64,000 nt of DNA from Nymphaea colorata (lineage: Eukaryota > Streptophyta > Magnoliopsida > Nymphaeales > Nymphaeaceae). The position numbers and the translations under genes are program-made. The notes below the pieces were generated by a model, which made no database searches, was not told the DNA's origin, and saw only the letters and a program-made list of their open reading frames with translations. The DNA lies in the NCBI RefSeq assembly GCF_008831285.2, contig NW_022204507.1:1986001-2050000 (forward strand), written 5' to 3'. Below, piece after piece: positions 21,179 through 32,947 of the stretch (within the stretch, counting starts at the first letter, position 1; every line of letters begins with the position of its first letter).

Positions 21179-23016
21179 TGTAACACTCGTTGTTTTTGTA
21201 GGTGGGCCGGATCGGGTCCAGACCCGAACCCGAATCCACCAGCGTGGGAGACCGTCGCGCGAGGTAACTCTTCTCCTTCGCCTTCCTCAACGTCTCTTTC
21301 TCCTTTGTCTTTTGCTGGTTCGCACGATAGAGAGCAACGGGAGACGAAAGGTGGCCGCGGCGACGCTTGGGTCGGCGGAGGAAGGACTGCGACGGCGCTC
21401 TGGTAAGCCCTCTGCCTCTTCTCCCTCGCCTTATTCCTCCTTCCTCTTCCTTCTTCTCCTCCTCCCTCCTACGCAGCCTCTCCCCTCTCCGTCAGCACCC
21501 TCTGCCCGCACGTTTTCTTTCTCTCCCTCTCTGCTCGAGCTCCCTCCTCGTCTCATTTGTCTCCTCCTCACCATCTCCCCCATTTCCCTCGCCCGTGCTA
21601 TCCCTCCTCCTCTGCCACTCCCACACTCTCTTGCTCTCTCTGCCTGCATTCTCTCCTCACTGTCAGCACCCTCAACCGAACCATCTATCTCACCACTGAA
21701 TGTCTCATTCTCACGGCAGACCTCTATTTTCATCTCCCTTTTGTTGATTATCATCGTACCTATTGCCGTTTGAATGGATTACAGCTAGGGAAGTCTGTTT
21801 TCCCCCTCTTACCAGCAAGTAGGCCGTGTGGTTGGCGACAGCAGCAAGCAATTTTGGGCATTGGCACTTGATCGAACGCTTGAGGTGGCTGCCAAGAACA
21901 TTGCGACAATTTGGACACTAAGATTGGGGTGAGCAAGACCTAATCGAGCTTGAATTGTTGAATTTTGTTGTTGGAGCATGTATAATTATTATTTGAGCAT
22001 ACTAGACTCATGATTTGATGATTTGGATTGCATTTTAGTGATGTTGCTATTTTGAGGGAAATTTATGACTATGTTGAGAAGACGAGGATCTATGTGTATA
22101 AGTGTTTTTCTAGCATGATGTGTTGATTTCGAAGCAATAAGGAAGCATGGTAGAGATTGTGATGTTATGAAAAAGGTGTAGGACCGTCTTTGTGAACGCG
22201 TGGAGCACACCATTGTCGACGTGCGTAGTACGTGTTGGTTGGAAGAGGGTGTGTATGTTGGGAAGACACCTTAACTAAGGAAGCAAGGGAAAAGTGGATT
22301 AGTGATCGATTCAAATCGAAAGCGCGAAGCTTAAGCCTTTTGGTGGTAACCTCTAGGGCTGAGAAGAGACCTATTAGAGGGCTTTGTAGGTCGACACTAC
22401 CCGTCGACACCCTCTTGAGGCATGTGCTTCAATGATTTTGTTTTATATTTGTTTGGATCGTAAGGCTAACTAGTAGAAATCTTATCTTTTGCTTATGTCT
22501 GTAGGTACACCAGACACGTCCCGTAGACCTTGAGCGACCAGATTCGAAGCTTGAGGCATTTTGAAGAGTTTTGTGGGTGCGCGACAAGTATGGCGGCATT
22601 CTAGGCAAATCCCTACCTGGGGCCAACATGTGATTGTGTGTTCCTAAGATCGTGGGATCCTAGGATTGTGATGTGATTGATTGATTGTTTTGTGAGTGAA
22701 TGTATGTATGCATGTAAATGATTTGATATATGATAAGATCTATTTTGAAAAGTTATTAGAAGCTTGTTTTGAAAATGTTACGCATTGCATGTGCATGCTA
22801 GAATTGATAACTGCTTAGGACAGATGAAGTGAGGTATCGATTCGAGTGTCTCCTCGACCCCAATTGTGCATTACAAAGCATCTTAGAATGATAACTGCCT
22901 AGGACAGCTACGAGCCAATCACGGATCAAAAGTACTCTCCGGAATTTGGCTAAGTTTTAAAAGATGTGTTTGATAAGATGTGAGTTTTTATGAATGTGAA
23001 TGTTGTGATTTGTTGC

Positions 23017-23256
23017 TGTAGAAACAAAATATGCACGAGAGTAGAAGAAAGCACACAGATGTAACGTGAAAAACCCTCAACGCGAGGGAAGAAAAACCAC
23101 GGGTGAGGAGGTCTGGTGCCCACTAGCCTCCAGACACTCTCTCTCTTCAAAACTTCATTAACTCTAAGATTAGGGTTTACAGAGATATAAGTAGTCCTAA
23201 TTAGGACAAACTGGATCGGGTAAGGATCCGGACCCGGACAACAAAACCCGTCAACA
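23017..23256 (-). repeat. 3' LTR of copia D
   Basis: 240 bp. Reads TGTTGACGGG...TTCTACA on the minus strand. The polypurine tract (complement of CTCCCCCTCAAGTTGGG) follows inward at 23257. Confidence 0.93.
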
Positions 23257-25097
23257 CTCCCCCTCAAGTTGGGCATACATATCAAACATGCCCAACTTGG
23301 ATACATTTCTCTCAAATGGAGTTACACTTAAGGCCTTGGTTAGGATATCAGCAGTTTGGTCTTCCGACTTCATGTATGGTAGCGTTAATTCCTTAGCATC
23401 AATTCTTTCTCTAATGAAGTGACGGTCAATCTCCACATGCTTTGTTCGATCATGAAGAACCGAGTTGTTAGCTAAGTTGATTGCAGACTTATTATCACAA
23501 TACATCCTCATAGGCCCTTCAATCTCTATTCCAATATCTGTCAATAAGATCTTCAGCCATAACAATCTGATACCCCAGTAGCCACAGCCCTATATTCAGC
23601 CTCTGCACTCGAGCGGGAACACACATCTTGTCTCTTGCTTCTCCAAACAACTAAATTTCCCCCCAAGTAGATGCAGTACCCTGAAGTAGATCTTCTGGTG
23701 TTAACACAGCCTGCCCAGTCTGCATCAGAATACCCTTCAACTTTAATAGATCTTTGTTGCACATATAGAAGTCCTTTCCCGGGATTCTTTTTCAAGTAGC
23801 ACAGAATTCTATCTACAGCCTTCAAGTGCATATCTGTAGGTGCATTCATGAACTGGCTCATCACATTTACAGCAAATGTGATATCAGGTCTAGTCAAAGT
23901 GAGATAAATCAGTTTGCCAACTAGACGTTGATATCTCCCTTTAGCTTCTTCACACAACAGTTCTCCATCTCTGCTACCAAGTTTATGCCCAGCATCTATA
24001 GGAGTAGAGGCTTGTCTGCACCCCAGTTTTCATGTCTCCTTCAGTAGATCCAGGGTATACTTCCTTTGACTAAGTACAAGAGTTGTACCTGATCTAGCAA
24101 TTTCAATACCAAGGAAATACTTCAGCTTACCAAGATCTTTTAGATCAAATTCAGTAGATAATAAACCCTTTAATCTTGCTATCTCTTCCTTATCATCACC
24201 TGTAACAATCATATCATCAACATAAACCAATAGTAGAGTAACTTTACTCTCTCTTCTCTTTACAAACAGGGTATGATCTCCATTTCCTTGTTTGTAGCCA
24301 TGTTTCTTCATAGCAAGTGAGCCGTTCAAACCATGCTCGGGGAGACTGTTTCAGCCCATACAAAGCTTTCTTCAATTTACAGCATTTTCCAAGTTTCTCA
24401 AAACCTGGTGGCATGCACATGTACACCTCCTCTTCGAGATCTCCATTGAGGAAGGCATTTTTCACATCAAGTTGGCACATCTCCCAACCCTTCAGCACCG
24501 CCAATGAAATAATAACTCTAACAGTCTTCATCTTTGCAACGGGAGCAAACGTCTTTAAGTAGTCGATCCCATATACGTCTTTAAGTAGTCGATCCCATAT
24601 TTCTGACTGAACCCCTTGGCCACCAATCGTGCTTTGTACCTCTCAATGTTCCCATCTGGTTTGTACTTAACAGTGTAGACCCACTTCGACCCAACCAAGT
24701 GGGCTGCTTCAGGAATATCAACCACCTCCCATGTCTGATTTCTGTCTAAAGCTTCCATCTCTTCTTTCATTGCATGAGACCACTTAATGTCACCCTGAGC
24801 CTCTGTAGCATTCCTGGGAATCACAACCACAGCCAAGGAGGATAGAAAACATTTATAGTCAGTGCTCAATCTAGAGTAAGATACGAAGTTACCAATAGGG
24901 TGCTGAGTACATGACCTGACACCCTTTCTCAAGGCAATGGGAAGATCCTCCTTTTCCTTTTCAGTCTGAATTTCTCTTCCAACATCTTGCTTCTGAACAC
25001 GACTTGGATCATCCAAGGAAGAAGTAGGATTGGGATTCGGTATAACCTCCTCATCATTAATCACCTTGTCAGTACAAGCTCTTCTCCTGGAATACAC
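23257..25097 (-). pseudogene. copia D reverse transcriptase-RNase H
   Basis: From the right: DLPIALRKGVRSCTQHPIGNFVSYS, WEVVDIPEAAHLVGSKWVYTVKYKPDG and [20 protein letters not shown] (24555-25000). Then a 26-bp tandem duplication shifts the frame. RT continues with [31 protein letters not shown], a frameshift near 24315 and LLVYVDDMIVTGDD (catalytic YVDD intact, about 24225). RNase H has YSDADWAGC, SSAEAEYRAV, YCDNKSAIN and TADILTKAL. There are stops at 25095-25097 and 24027-24030 and a frameshift at about 23560. It copies element RNA in intact relatives. Confidence 0.9.
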
Positions 25098-26903
25098 CTA
25101 TCCAAACATACGACTACCCTCTTGTTCTGTCACCATAGGATGCTCTCCCTCCTTCTCATGTTCATGTACATCAGTAGTCGTCCCCTCTTCATCTTTGCCA
25201 AGCACCTTGGCAACAGGATTCTCTTCACGCCTGTAATCCATAAAGTCTATAAACTGAATTTCCTGTGTGGGAGAATACTCATCCTTAGACATTAACTTCT
25301 CCCCCTGAAGAGAATTCTCACCAAAATATGAGACATGTTCCAAAAATGTGACATCTTTGGTAATGTGAAGACGACCAGTGGTGGGATCTAGACATTTATA
25401 ACCTTTTTGAGTGGAAGAATACCCAAGAAATATGCCCTTAATAGATTTGGGATCAAGTTTTTTCACATTTGGGCTGTGGTTATGTATGAAACACACACAT
25501 CCAAAGACTCGAGGAGGGAGGTGAAAAGGTTGATTACTCCCTGGAAGCATAGAGTAGGGAGTACGACCCTTTAGCACACGACTAGGCATGCGATTAATCA
25601 AGTAGACACTAGTAAGGATTGCATCTCTCCAATAGTATTTTGGGAGATTTCTTTGGAACAATATGGCTCGGGTGACATTGAGCAACTGACGATTTTTCCT
25701 CTCAGCAACTCCATTTTGAGGGGGGGTATAACTACAGGATGTCTCATGAACAATCCCCCTCTTTCGAAAGAATTCTTCAACAGTGAGACACATATATTCA
25801 CGAGCATTATCAGACCGAAAAGTCTTGATAGAATTTCCATACTGGTTTTCCACTAGGAGGATGAAAGTTTCAATAATGTGAGGCACCTCACTACGATCTT
25901 TCAACAAATACACAAAGGTACACCTTGAATAATCATCTATAAAAGTTATAAAGTATTGAAAACCACCACGAGAATGAATGCCCGAAGGCCCCCACACATC
26001 AGAATGAACCAAGGAGAAAGCTTTATTAGAACGACTATTTGAAATTGGATAAGAAGCTCTAACATGCTTCGCAAACTGACACACATCACATGATAACATG
26101 GAAATGTTTAAACTAGAACATAGTTCAGGGAACAAATGTTTCAAAATCCCAAATGGGAGATGACCAAGGCGTTCATGCCAAAACAAAAATAACTGACGAC
26201 ACTCTTCCTCCTTTTTCTCTGTCCTGCTGACTGCTGACATAAGAGCTGTGACAACGCGTATAGGAAGCCGATACAGCCCATCAGACACCAAACCAATCCC
26301 AATCCTCTTCCCTGTCACTAAGTCCTGCAAAACACAACGTTTTTCAGAAAATATAAGTTCACACTTCAGTTCCTTGGTAATCTTACTAACAGATAACAAA
26401 TTTAAGGGAAGATGGGGAACATGTAAGGCATTGTGAACTAAAAAATTATTTAACAAGGAAAGACTCCCTTTCCCTGCCACAGAGGTAAAGGAACCATCGG
26501 CAAGGGACACACGTTCCTTTCCCGAGGATAGCTTGTAGTCATGAAAAAGCTTGGGGTTGCCAGTCATGTGATGAGTGGCACCGCTGTCAACAATCCATTC
26601 ACCCATATAAGAAGTACCTTCTGCCCTTGAAACAGCCAATGCCTGATTGATCTTCACCTCATCTGGTGTATCTGCCTGACCAACATCAATCTTGCTCAAA
26701 TATGCTCGTAGCTCACGAATCTGTTCTGTAGAAATAGAACCTTTCCCATCACTCAGACTTGTTGCAGACGATACAAGCTTCTTCCCACTAGAAGACCTCC
26801 CCCTACTATCCTTCTTCTCTGGATGCAGGTCCCAACAAAAATCCCTAGTATGACCAAATTTTTTGCAATGTGTACATTTTTGGGAAGAACGAGGAGTTCC
26901 CAC
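25098..26903 (-). pseudogene. copia D zinc knuckle-protease-integrase, long open frame
   Basis: A 601-codon open stretch between two stops. In order: zinc knuckle CTHCKKFGHTRDFC (about residues 11-24, complete CX2CX4HX4C); protease WIVDSGATHHMTG (about 105, catalytic DSG intact); GAG-pre-integrase WHERLGHLPFG; integrase zinc site and catalytic residues in HSDVWGPSG, FRSDNAREY and PPQNGVAERKNRQ; then the GCVCFIHNH and GIFLGYSSTQKGYKCLDP motifs. Catalytic residues look intact, but flanking stops cut this frame from Gag and RT. The ATG used here is incidental. Confidence 0.9.
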
Positions 26904-27632
26904 AGGGGCACAGCTAACATAGGCAGACTATTCTTCCCCCTTTCGTCCACTAGAAAGCAGCCTTCTCTGTTCTTCAGCTTCAACTCGGGAATAGACATCT
27001 TCAATACTAAATGATTCGTCAGAGTTAAGAATCTGACTCCTTATATTTTCAAAGTCATCATTCAGTCCGGATAAGAAAAGGAATACCCTGTTCTCCCATT
27101 TATCAGTCATATACTGCATCTGGTCATGAGGACACCTCCATGTAATATCAGAATGATAGTCAAGGTCCTCCCACTTAGATTTTAATGCTGCATAAAAGTC
27201 TGCAACCGAGAGAGCACCTTGTCACAGGGAATACACATCCTTCATAAGTTGATACACACGAACTTTCCTTTTCTTTTGACCATACATCTGCTCCAAAATA
27301 ATCCACATATCCCTTGCAGTCTTCTTACGAAGAATGAGGGGTTGGATATCCGAGGACACTGAATTAACAATCCAGGTTTTTACCTGGTTGTCTTCAAGAA
27401 ACCATGTATCCCAAGCCAGACTATCTGCAGCAGGTTCAACCTTTCTCCCATTCACATAGGCAATGCGTCCTCGCCCAGCAATCCCCATAGTAATCGCAGC
27501 AGACCATCGTGAATAGTTCTCCTTGGTAAGTTGAATGGTGGTAACTTGAACCGGTACATGATCAGTCTGCACAGACACAACATCAGGTAGATTAGTATTG
27601 ACTGAAGAAGAAGACGAGTCAGCCATGATCAC
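26904..27632 (-). pseudogene. copia D gag
   Basis: Starts MIMADSSSSS at 27632 (or MADSSSSS two codons later), preceded by the leader. Gag core: VPVQVTTIQLTKENYSRWSAAI, WDTWFLEDNQVKTWIVNS, RKKTARDMWIILEQMYGQKK. An in-frame stop follows YSL (27222-27224), then WENRVFLFLSGLNDDFENIRSQIL, and a second stop after RKGEE (about 26925). Other members read through both positions (compare copia H), so they are point mutations. Confidence 0.88.
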
Positions 27633-27739
27633 CAGTTAGAAGTGGTTGCCAAAGAACACACAGCAGCAGTAACCTAGAGAAGAGGGGAGATGACGCAGTC
27701 GGGGATCAACGGCGGAAGCAGAGGGCGACGCTTGGCAGC

Positions 27740-27880
27740 GCGCGCCGAGAACAGGCAACGACGTCGGACGTCGGCGTCGGTGGTCGGACGTCGGCGTCGG
27801 CAGAGACGTCGGCGTCGGCAGAGACGTCGGCGTCGGCGGTAGAGTCGGCGTCGGCAGAGGCGTCAGCAGAGATGTTGGCG
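27740..27880. repeat. GTCGGCGTCGG minisatellite-like tract in copia D leader
   Basis: Imperfect tandem repeats of about 16-18 bp built on GACGTCGGCGTCGGCAG in the untranslated leader, in a GC-rich stretch reaching to 28040. They create the spurious long frames seen on both strands. Confidence 0.8.
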
Positions 27881-28108
27881 TCGGATGTCGGCTGGTCGTC
27901 ATGCGAGAGGTGTCGGCGGTCACGGCCACGGTGGAGCAGCGGCGGCAGCGACGGAGGCAATGTCACGGCGCGGCGACAGCGGCGGCGCAGCAACGGCAGT
28001 GGCGGCGGTGGTGGTAGCGACGGCGACGGTGACGGTGGTAGCGACGGCAGTCAGGATTGGAACTTCACAACCCTAGAAAAACAGATTTTGTTTTCTCCAA
28101 GTCTGACG

Positions 28109-28120
28109 GCTCTGATACCA
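28109..28120 (-). other. primer binding site, copia D
   Basis: The complement TGGTATCAGAGC abuts the 5' LTR and matches initiator tRNA-Met. Confidence 0.93.
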
Positions 28121-28360
28121 TGTAGAAACAAAATATGCACGAGAGTAAAAGAAAGCACACAGATGTAACGTGGAAAACCCTCAATGCGAGGGAAGAAAAA
28201 CCACGGGTGAGGAGGTCTGGTGCCCACTAGCCTCCAGACACTCTCTCTCTTCAAAACTTCATTAACTCTAAGATTAGGGTTTACAGAGATATAAGTAGTC
28301 CTAATTAGGACAAACCGGATCGGGTAAGGATCCGGACCCGGACAACAAAACCCGTCAACA
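28121..28360 (-). repeat. 5' LTR of copia D
   Basis: 240 bp, about 98% identical to the left LTR by eye, followed by GTTGC. Confidence 0.93.
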
Positions 28361-28674
28361 GTTGCATATGCATTGCCGCGGGCAATGATGCAAATGAATG
28401 AATTGGAGGGTAGTGTACCCATACTGTATGACGGCTAGCTAAGAATGTAATGATATGTGTGGCCCTTATGTGGAGGCAATTGGAGGTGTGGGTGCACTCG
28501 TGAAGTATACCAGCTAGCCGGTTATTTTGTGAATGTGCAATTATAATGATAATAATGAAAGAATAAGAGATGAGAGGCCAGTGGGATGTGGCTATGTGTT
28601 TCGGAGTTGTCTCGCCTTCGGCACTGGTCTCGCCTGTTCGGAGCGGAGGCGGTGCAAAGCCCCAGGGTACTATT

Positions 28675-28838
28675 TGATAAATTTAAGAGAACTAATCTTT
28701 GATTTTTATCGAAAGAATCCCTAACTCCTCTTTATATAGACTAGAGGAGAGGGAAAAGTTACAAGAAAGTCATTAAAAGAAACATTATTACACAAGTGCC
28801 CTCTCAAGCCTAATACTGAATATAAGCACGTCTTAACA
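28675..28838 (-). repeat. 3' LTR of copia E
   Basis: TGTTAAGACG...TTTATCA on the minus strand. Inward comes a weak polypurine tract (complement of CTACTCCTCAAGTTGGAG). Confidence 0.95.
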
Positions 28839-28845
28839 CTACTCC

Positions 28846-30561
28846 TCAAGTTGGAGCGTATATGTCAAACAAGCTCAACTTGGAACAACAACTTTGGAAT
28901 GGTCCTCTTGCAAGAGCTTTAGTAAAAATATCAGCAGTTTGCCCTGTAGTTGAAATATGGGAGGTACTTACAAACCCCTTTTGAATCATGTCTCTGGTAT
29001 AGTGACAATCTACTTCAACATGCTTGGTTCTCTCATGGAAAGCAAGATTATTAGCAATAAACAGAGCAGCTTTGTTATCACCTAACAATTGCATAGGAAG
29101 AGGCACTTCCACAGTAAGATCCAACATCAGAGATCTAACCCACATAACTTCAGCAGTAGCCTGAGCCATAGCTCTATACTCAGATTCTGCACTTGATCTG
29201 GCAACCACTGTCTGCTTCTTACTCTTCCATGTGACCAAGTTGGATCCAATAAACACACAAAATCCAGTAGTGGATTTTCTGTCAAGGTGACATCCCGCAT
29301 AATCAGCATCAACATACACAGATATAGTGAGAGATGTACCATTTTGAAAGAAGAGTCTCATTCCTGGTGAATTTTTTAGATACCTGAGAATCATCATAGC
29401 AGCATCCCAATGGACTTTCTTGGGCTTATCCAGAAATTGACTCACTCTGCTGACAGCATAGGCAATATCAGGTCGAGTAACAGTGATATATAGGAGCTTC
29501 CCAACAATCCCTCTATATTGTCTAGCGTCAACATCTTCAGTATCATCATCATACAAGCGAGTATTGATGTCCATGGGTGTAGAGGCAGGTCGACATCCTA
29601 GCATACCTGTCTCTTGCAAAACATCAGTAACGTATTTCCTTTGGCACATGATAAGACCCTTCTGATTTCTGGCAAACTCAATACCTAGGAAATAGCATAG
29701 CTCACCAAGATCCTTGGTGACAAAGTGTCGTCCAAGGACGTCCTTGATGTTGGAAATCCCCTGAATATCATCCCCTGTAACAATGATATCATCAACATAG
29801 ACAAGAACTATCACTGTACCTGTAGAAGTTTTCTTGACAAAAAGGGAATGATCGGCCGAAGAACGTCTGAAGCCCTCATTCTCAATATTCTCTGATAATT
29901 TTTGGAACCAAGCTCGAGGACTTTGTTTCAGACCATAAATTGCCTTTCTCAATCTGCACACTTTCTGACACTCCCCCTCAGCAACAAACCCTGGTGGTTG
30001 CTGCATATACACTTCTTCATGTAGGTCACCATACAGAAAGGCATTTTTGACATCAAGCTGTGATAGAGACCAATTCTTGCTGACTGCAACAGCGAGAAGA
30101 ACCCGTAAAGAGGCATGTCGTGCCACAGGAGAGAAGGTATCATAATAATCAACCCCATAAGTCTGAGTATAGCCTTTAGCAACCAGGCGAGCCTTATATC
30201 TCTCAATGCTGCCATCTGCTCTGTATTTAACAGTAAATACCCATCTGCAACCAACAACAGCTGCATCAGATGAAGGAGTAACTAGTGTCCAGGTGCCTCT
30301 AGACTGAAGAGCATCCATCTCTTCTTGCATTGTTGCGGCCCATTTGGGCTCAGAAAGAGCGTCCATGGGAGTCTGTGGAAGAGCTACAGCCGACAGTCCC
30401 TTGACAAACTGTCGGTAAGTAGGAGTGAGTCTAGCTATGGATAAATGACCAGAGAGAGGATGCAAAGTGCAACTGCGTTTGCCTTTCCTTTGAGCAATGG
30501 GCATATCAAGTTCATTAATATGAGGACCAGGAGCATGCTCTGGCCCCAAAACGCGAAGCAA
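28846..30561 (-). CDS. copia E reverse transcriptase-RNase H frame
   Basis: 571 codons without a stop. The RT_RVT2 domain starts near residue 85 (WTLVTPSSDAAVVGCRWVFTVKY), with [19 protein letters not shown] at 121-139, [12 protein letters not shown] at 169-180, [10 protein letters not shown] at 210-219 and catalytic YVDD at 255-258. RNase H follows: YVDADYAG near 416, SSAESEYRAMA near 456, LLGDNKAALF near 492 and TADIFTKAL near 542. It ends FDIYAPT beside the polypurine tract. It would copy element RNA in virus-like particles. The listed start is simply the first Met-like codon after the frameshift; in a repaired polyprotein it would be internal. Confidence 0.92.
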   Translation of the reverse strand: MLRVLGPEHAPGPHINELDMPIAQRKGKRSCTLHPLSGHLSIARLTPTYRQFVKGLSAVALPQTPMDALSEPKWAATMQEEMDALQSRGTWTLVTPSSDAAVVGCRWVFTVKYRADGSIERYKARLVAKGYTQTYGVDYYDTFSPVARHASLRVLLAVAVSKNWSLSQLDVKNAFLYGDLHEEVYMQQPPGFVAEGECQKVCRLRKAIYGLKQSPRAWFQKLSENIENEGFRRSSADHSLFVKKTSTGTVIVLVYVDDIIVTGDDIQGISNIKDVLGRHFVTKDLGELCYFLGIEFARNQKGLIMCQRKYVTDVLQETGMLGCRPASTPMDINTRLYDDDTEDVDARQYRGIVGKLLYITVTRPDIAYAVSRVSQFLDKPKKVHWDAAMMILRYLKNSPGMRLFFQNGTSLTISVYVDADYAGCHLDRKSTTGFCVFIGSNLVTWKSKKQTVVARSSAESEYRAMAQATAEVMWVRSLMLDLTVEVPLPMQLLGDNKAALFIANNLAFHERTKHVEVDCHYTRDMIQKGFVSTSHISTTGQTADIFTKALARGPFQSCCSKLSLFDIYAPT

Positions 30562-32947
30562 CGGGTTGTGGATAACTCATGAGGGGTAAAGGAAGGTGGA
30601 CTTCATCACTAAATTCAGGCACCCTTAATTGAGTTCCATTTGGAGAGAAATAAGAGATTGACTCAAAAAATGTAACATCAGCATTCACATAATATCGACG
30701 AGTAGAAGGATCATAACAGCGATATCCCTTTTGAGTGCGGGAATAACCAACAAAGATCATTTTGATAGCCCGAGGGGATAACTTATCTCTCCCAGGACCA
30801 AGCAACTGAACAAAGGCAACACATCCAAAAATACGAGGTGCAACAGAAAACAATTCTCTGTCAAGAAAAAGAGCAGAGAAAGGAATAAGATCTCCCAACA
30901 CAGATGACGGCATGCGATTAATAAGATAGCATGCTGTAAGAACAGCATCTCCCCAGTAAGAATGAGGAACATGGCTGTGTATGATAATGGTTCTGGCGAC
31001 ATCAAGAATATGGCGGTGTTTTCTTTCAGCAACCCCATTTTGTTGAGAGGTATAAGCACAAGAAGTTTGGTGAATGATACCCTTATCCCTGAAAAATTGT
31101 TCTAAAGAGGAAGCACAGAACTCAAGAGCATTGTCAGAGCGCACAATCTTGACACAAGTATCAAACTCAGTCAGAATTTCATTGATAAAATTTTTGATTA
31201 CATGACCCGCTTCAGATTTGTGTTTCATAAGAAAAACCCAACTAACACGACTGTAATCATCAACAGCAACAAGATAATACCGATGACCCTGAAGGTCAGG
31301 AGTACGACTCGGGCCCCAAACATCAAAATGAAGTAACTCAAACACAGAGTGGCTACTTCTACTGGACCGCGGAGGAAAGGATGACCGATGGTGTTTGCCT
31401 AACTGACAAGACTCACATTGAAAAGACGACTTATGAGACAGCTGAGGGAGAACATGCAGCAGTTTCTGAAACGGGAGATGTCCAAAACGTAAATGCCAAG
31501 TATAAGCCGAGGATGAGGACGACCCCGACGAGGTAGATCCAGCAAAGGGAAAGGAATGCACTAGCCTGTAGAGACCTCCCTGTTCACGGCCACTGCCAAT
31601 CACCCTGCCCGTCAGTATATCCTGAAACACAAGAGAGGAAGAGTCAAATATAGCACGACAATTTAATTCTCTGGTAATCTGACTGATAGAAAGTAGGCTA
31701 TGGGGGAATTTTGGTGCATGAAGAACGTGCTGTAGCGGCAATGATGAAGTAAGTTGGACCTCTCCATGTCCAACAACTGGTGAATATTTTCCATCTGCTA
31801 GAATAACCGAACGACCCGGTGGAGTAGGGACGTAAGAGGTGAATTGCGCCTTATCCCCACAAAGATGTGTCGATGCACCAGAATCAATAAGCCAATCTGT
31901 AGTGTCAGTAGCAGAGCAGACTGTACAAGCAGAATACATACCAGATGAAGAAGCACTCGCAGTGGTAGGAACAGTAGAAGTGGTCGGACCAGGGGATTGA
32001 TGGGCGCTGTCGCCAATCAAGTTCCTCAACTGAGAGAGAATGTCATCTACATGCAGCTCACTGGAGGAGGCAGTGTGCTGAGACTTAGGCTGCTCAGGAG
32101 AATCAGTAGATACAGTCTGATTTGCAAAAGCTGGACGGCCATGTTTCTGCCAACACTTATCCACAGTATGACCAATGCGGTGACAAAACTGACATACAGG
32201 GCGCGAAGGGGTATTGCCACGGCCACGGCCCCCTCGTCCTCTGGCAAAAAAGGGTCCACCTCTGCCACGAGTAGCCAGCATAGCAGAAGTGGTATCAGGA
32301 ACAGTCGATGCAGAGATCGGAATTCTGCTTAGCCTACTGTAAGCCTCATCAATAGGAGGAATCGAGGGACTAGTAAGCATTTGGTTCTTTGCGGATTCAT
32401 AAACAGAGTCTAAACCAGAAAGAAAGACCCCTACCATAAGCATATCTCTGTATGCCTTTTGTTGTTCACACTTGCACGCGGGAAAGTAGCTATTCAGTCT
32501 CTCAAACATGGACTTGAGACTAGAATAATAAGTGTGAAGAGGTCGGCCATCTTGTCGCATCTGATGAATATCATGATGAAGCTGCATAATGCGCGTTTCA
32601 TTTCTTGCCTGTGAATACGTGGCAGCAAGGGAATCCCACATATCCTTTGCACTGTCCTTGTGCAAGACTTCATTTGCAATTTCTTGAGAGAGAGTACCAA
32701 CAATCCATACCATAACCAACGAATTATCTTTAAACCAAGTAGTATATTTTCCTACCTTCTGTACTGGCTCGGGCTCCAATATGAGATGTTCCTTCTCATG
32801 AGCGATCAAGGTTCTTTTTACTTGCATGGCCCACATCTCGTAATTACCCCCATCCATTTTGGTGATAATGCTGGAAAATGGGGAACTCTTCATCTCTCCC
32901 GACGATACAAAGGAAGAGGTATTAGCGCCACTGCTAATTTCAGACAT
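30515..32947 (-). CDS. copia E gag-protease-integrase frame
   Basis: 810 codons from MSEISSG. Gag core (MDGGNYEMWAMQVK at 31-44, KDMWDSLAATYS at 101-112), an Arg/Gly-rich stretch, and zinc knuckle CQFCHRIGHTVDKC at 252-265. Protease WLIDSGAST (catalytic Asp 355). GAG-pre-integrase WHLRFGH (His 485 and 490 with Cys 511 and 514 form the zinc site). Integrase DDE residues are Asp 542 (FDVWG), Asp 605 (RSDNALEF) and Glu 641 (VAERKHR). The C-terminal GYRCYDP and VNADVTFFES motifs are present. It shifts out of frame after about residue 790, overlapping the RT frame by 47 nt. The start is supported by an upstream leader with stops and by homology to other Gag starts. Confidence 0.93.
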   Translation of the reverse strand: MSEISSGANTSSFVSSGEMKSSPFSSIITKMDGGNYEMWAMQVKRTLIAHEKEHLILEPEPVQKVGKYTTWFKDNSLVMVWIVGTLSQEIANEVLHKDSAKDMWDSLAATYSQARNETRIMQLHHDIHQMRQDGRPLHTYYSSLKSMFERLNSYFPACKCEQQKAYRDMLMVGVFLSGLDSVYESAKNQMLTSPSIPPIDEAYSRLSRIPISASTVPDTTSAMLATRGRGGPFFARGRGGRGRGNTPSRPVCQFCHRIGHTVDKCWQKHGRPAFANQTVSTDSPEQPKSQHTASSSELHVDDILSQLRNLIGDSAHQSPGPTTSTVPTTASASSSGMYSACTVCSATDTTDWLIDSGASTHLCGDKAQFTSYVPTPPGRSVILADGKYSPVVGHGEVQLTSSLPLQHVLHAPKFPHSLLSISQITRELNCRAIFDSSSLVFQDILTGRVIGSGREQGGLYRLVHSFPFAGSTSSGSSSSSAYTWHLRFGHLPFQKLLHVLPQLSHKSSFQCESCQLGKHHRSSFPPRSSRSSHSVFELLHFDVWGPSRTPDLQGHRYYLVAVDDYSRVSWVFLMKHKSEAGHVIKNFINEILTEFDTCVKIVRSDNALEFCASSLEQFFRDKGIIHQTSCAYTSQQNGVAERKHRHILDVARTIIIHSHVPHSYWGDAVLTACYLINRMPSSVLGDLIPFSALFLDRELFSVAPRIFGCVAFVQLLGPGRDKLSPRAIKMIFVGYSRTQKGYRCYDPSTRRYYVNADVTFFESISYFSPNGTQLRVPEFSDEVHLPLPLMSYPQPVASRFGARACSWSSY

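Larger units (their letters stand above)
23017..28360 (-). mobile_element. Ty1/copia element D, near-complete
   Basis: Two 240-bp LTRs, duplication GTTGC (23012-23016, 28361-28365), PBS and polypurine tract all present. The LTRs differ at about four positions by eye. Minus-strand polyprotein: gag, protease, integrase, RT and RNase H, broken by several stops and frameshifts. Same protein family as copia H. Confidence 0.93.

Noticed and set aside
20594-21773. Overlapping Ser/Pro/Leu-rich ORFs on the plus strand
   Set aside because: They lie in the same CT-rich part of two other LTR copies; no motif, not conserved in frame among the copies.
27636-28168. ORFs on both strands in GC-rich repeats
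   Set aside because: Products of the GTCGGC repeats in the copia D leader.
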